Source: JACKAQ01 sp965227145 (lineage in GTDB: Bacteria > Calditrichota > Calditrichia > RBG-13-44-9 > J075). Taken from it: a DNA stretch of 64,000 bases. The notes below the pieces were generated by a model, which was given only the letters and a program-made list of their open reading frames with translations, searched no databases and was not told the origin of the DNA. Every line of letters begins with the position of its first letter. Position 1 is the stretch's first letter. Made by a program: the position numbers and the translations under genes. Below are positions 62,798 through 64,000 of this stretch, in pieces. The stretch spans positions 4,836,001 to 4,900,000 of the forward strand of contig OZ245730.1 in assembly GCA_965227145.1 (NCBI GenBank), written 5' to 3'.

Positions 62798-63667
62798 ATG
62801 GTATTCGCGTTTTTACGGACAGGCTTACGGCAAATGTGGCGACACCGGCGGGTGCTGCTGATTTATTATTTATTCAACCTGCTGGCAGGTGTGCTGCTGA
62901 CCATTCCGTGGCGCGGCACGTTGAAAGATTTTATCGGCAGCAGCCTGATGGGCGAGTCGCTTGCCGGTAAGCTGGATCCCCATTTTCTCATCGAATTTTT
63001 TAGCAACAACGCAGCCCTCAGCGATATTTTGATGAGCACATTTGTCATCGCCGGGATTATTTATTGGGTGGGCAGCTTGTTTCTCTCCGGCGGTGCGTTT
63101 CACATTTTTGTGCACCACACACAATATGCGCCGATCAATTTTTGGGGCAGCGCCGCCAATAATTTCGGGCGATTTTTGCGGTTATTTTTGTGGATGATTC
63201 CGGTATTTTTGCTGCTGGTCGTTGCGCCTACCGCGGGAATCAGCGGGTTGCAAGATCTCATTTTTGGGGATGACGCTTACGAATCCGTGCTGTATTGGGG
63301 CTCCTGGTTGCGGCTGTTGCTGCGATTTTTGGGAATTGTGTTGTGCTATCTGCTGTTCGATTACGCCCGGATTTACATTGTGCAAACCGGCGAACGCAGC
63401 ACACGGGTGGCGCTTTCGCGCAGCTTTGGGTTTGTTTTTGGCAATTTGCGGCGCACCATCACACTGACGTTTGCGGTGTGGCTGATCGGCATCATTTTGC
63501 TGCTGTTTTACAACCCCTTTTCCAACTGGCTGAGCGATCCCGGCACAATTACCATTACCATTTTATTTCTGATGCAACAGCTATTTATGCTCACCCGAAT
63601 GGCGCTAAAGCTGACCCTTTTTGCCGGAGAGGTCAGCTTGTTTAACGCGTTGTTTTTTAGTAAGTGA
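62798..63667 (+). CDS. Integral membrane protein paired with the M1 peptidase, unknown family
   Basis: 289 aa with about six hydrophobic helices (residues about 20-40, 80-100, 125-155, 180-205, 220-245, 255-275). The start is an ATG 12 bases after the M1 stop, so the two genes are coupled. The family is not recognised; the N-terminus FLRTGLRQMWRHRRVLLIYY is basic and probably cytoplasmic. It may anchor or assist the exported peptidase; this is inference from linkage only. Confidence 0.75.
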   Translation: MVFAFLRTGLRQMWRHRRVLLIYYLFNLLAGVLLTIPWRGTLKDFIGSSLMGESLAGKLDPHFLIEFFSNNAALSDILMSTFVIAGIIYWVGSLFLSGGAFHIFVHHTQYAPINFWGSAANNFGRFLRLFLWMIPVFLLLVVAPTAGISGLQDLIFGDDAYESVLYWGSWLRLLLRFLGIVLCYLLFDYARIYIVQTGERSTRVALSRSFGFVFGNLRRTITLTFAVWLIGIILLLFYNPFSNWLSDPGTITITILFLMQQLFMLTRMALKLTLFAGEVSLFNALFFSK

Positions 63668-63776
63668 CAGCGTTTTTTCCACGGGAACGCAGCGATTTGT
63701 CATTTTCACTATCCAATCTGCAACAAATATCCTCACCGCTAATGCTTTGTTTAATCTGAGCTTACAATCAAAAATC

Positions 63777-63998
63777 TTATTGTTTTGCCAAATCGGTGTG
63801 CACCGGCGGCACGCTTTGCAGATAGAGCCAGATCGCCCGTAACTCATCATCCGTCATATTCCCGACCCAACGCGGCATCGCCGGATTGATCTCCTCTCCG
63901 TTGGGTCGCACGCCATCGCGAACCGCGCTGAAAAAATCCGCTTCGCTCCATTTGCCGATGCCGCTTTCCATATCAGGCGTAAGATTTTGGGACGGCGG
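63777..63998 (-). CDS. C-terminal part of a cytochrome c (truncated at the window edge)
   Basis: 73 residues remain; the frame stays open to the right end of the window. The pattern SQNLTPDMESGIGKWSEADF, then AMPRWVGNMTDDELRAIWLYLQS, is the distal half of class I cytochrome c with the axial Met in AMP. The CxxCH heme site must lie upstream, outside the window. It is exported and carries electrons. The stop is 109 bases from the membrane protein gene, convergent. Confidence 0.8.
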   Translation of the reverse strand, partial: PPSQNLTPDMESGIGKWSEADFFSAVRDGVRPNGEEINPAMPRWVGNMTDDELRAIWLYLQSVPPVHTDLAKQ

Positions 63999-64000
63999 CG

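Overview
The window looks like a chromosomal segment of a diderm, respiring heterotroph. It encodes an LptD-type outer-membrane assembly protein, an OmpA-family porin, several lipoproteins with lipoboxes, a quinone-type dihydroorotate dehydrogenase, citrate synthase and a c-type cytochrome. Gene content (orphan FtsX-like permeases, secreted S9/M1/M16 peptidases, a DUF6503 lipoprotein, an OmpA protein with thrombospondin type-3 repeats) points to the FCB group. Many genes have clear GGAGG-type ribosome binding sites, which Bacteroidota usually lack, so a Calditrichota-like lineage is my best guess. This is inference, not a measured placement. I found no tRNA, rRNA, CRISPR array, prophage or insertion sequence.

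Layout. 1-7.1 kb: a truncated leftward gene with a strong dyad over its promoter, then a rightward set of a multi-PAS sensor kinase with a degenerate receiver, a GNAT acetyltransferase and an ABC-F ATPase. 7.1-15 kb (leftward): rsmB-HNH, a tandem universal stress protein, citrate synthase with its own terminator, a secreted M16 peptidase with its own terminator and a small ABM-like protein. 15.4-24.2 kb (leftward): two paralogous orphan FtsX-like permeases behind a beta-lactamase-fold lipoprotein that has lost its catalytic residues, an unknown exported protein and a lytic transglycosylase lipoprotein. 24.2-29.3 kb: OmpA/TSP3 porin, CBS protein, EI24-type membrane protein, an unknown coiled-coil membrane protein and pyrD. 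29.3-32.5 kb: a DUF6265-VOC fused reading frame, a zinc alcohol dehydrogenase, a methyltransferase and several palindromic intergenic elements.

32.5-40.3 kb (leftward): the most system-like block. It encodes an exported beta-rich protein, a secreted FecR-domain protein, a large outer-membrane-barrel candidate, a CHASE2 adenylate cyclase and an EnvC-like LytM protein. I read it as a candidate envelope-sensing cAMP pathway. 40.3-45.2 kb: an acyl-CoA carboxylase alpha subunit split into biotin carboxylase and biotin carrier genes, a GT2 glycosyltransferase, a DUF2442/DUF4160 pair and a CDP-tyvelose-epimerase-like SDR. 45.3-48.6 kb: a GT2-TPR protein and a GlgX-type debranching enzyme.

48.6-54.4 kb: a Fur-family regulator divergent from a MerC-like membrane protein, with two copies of a 17-bp palindrome between them; then a leftward run of mazG, a membrane-bound GAF sensor kinase and a P1 peptidase, with the rRNA methyltransferase rlmB further upstream. 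54.6-64 kb: lptD, a small zinc-ribbon membrane protein, a DUF6503 lipoprotein, an S9 peptidase with a terminator, an M1 peptidase paired with an unknown membrane protein, and the end of a cytochrome c.

Functions come from motif reading by eye; no database search was run.
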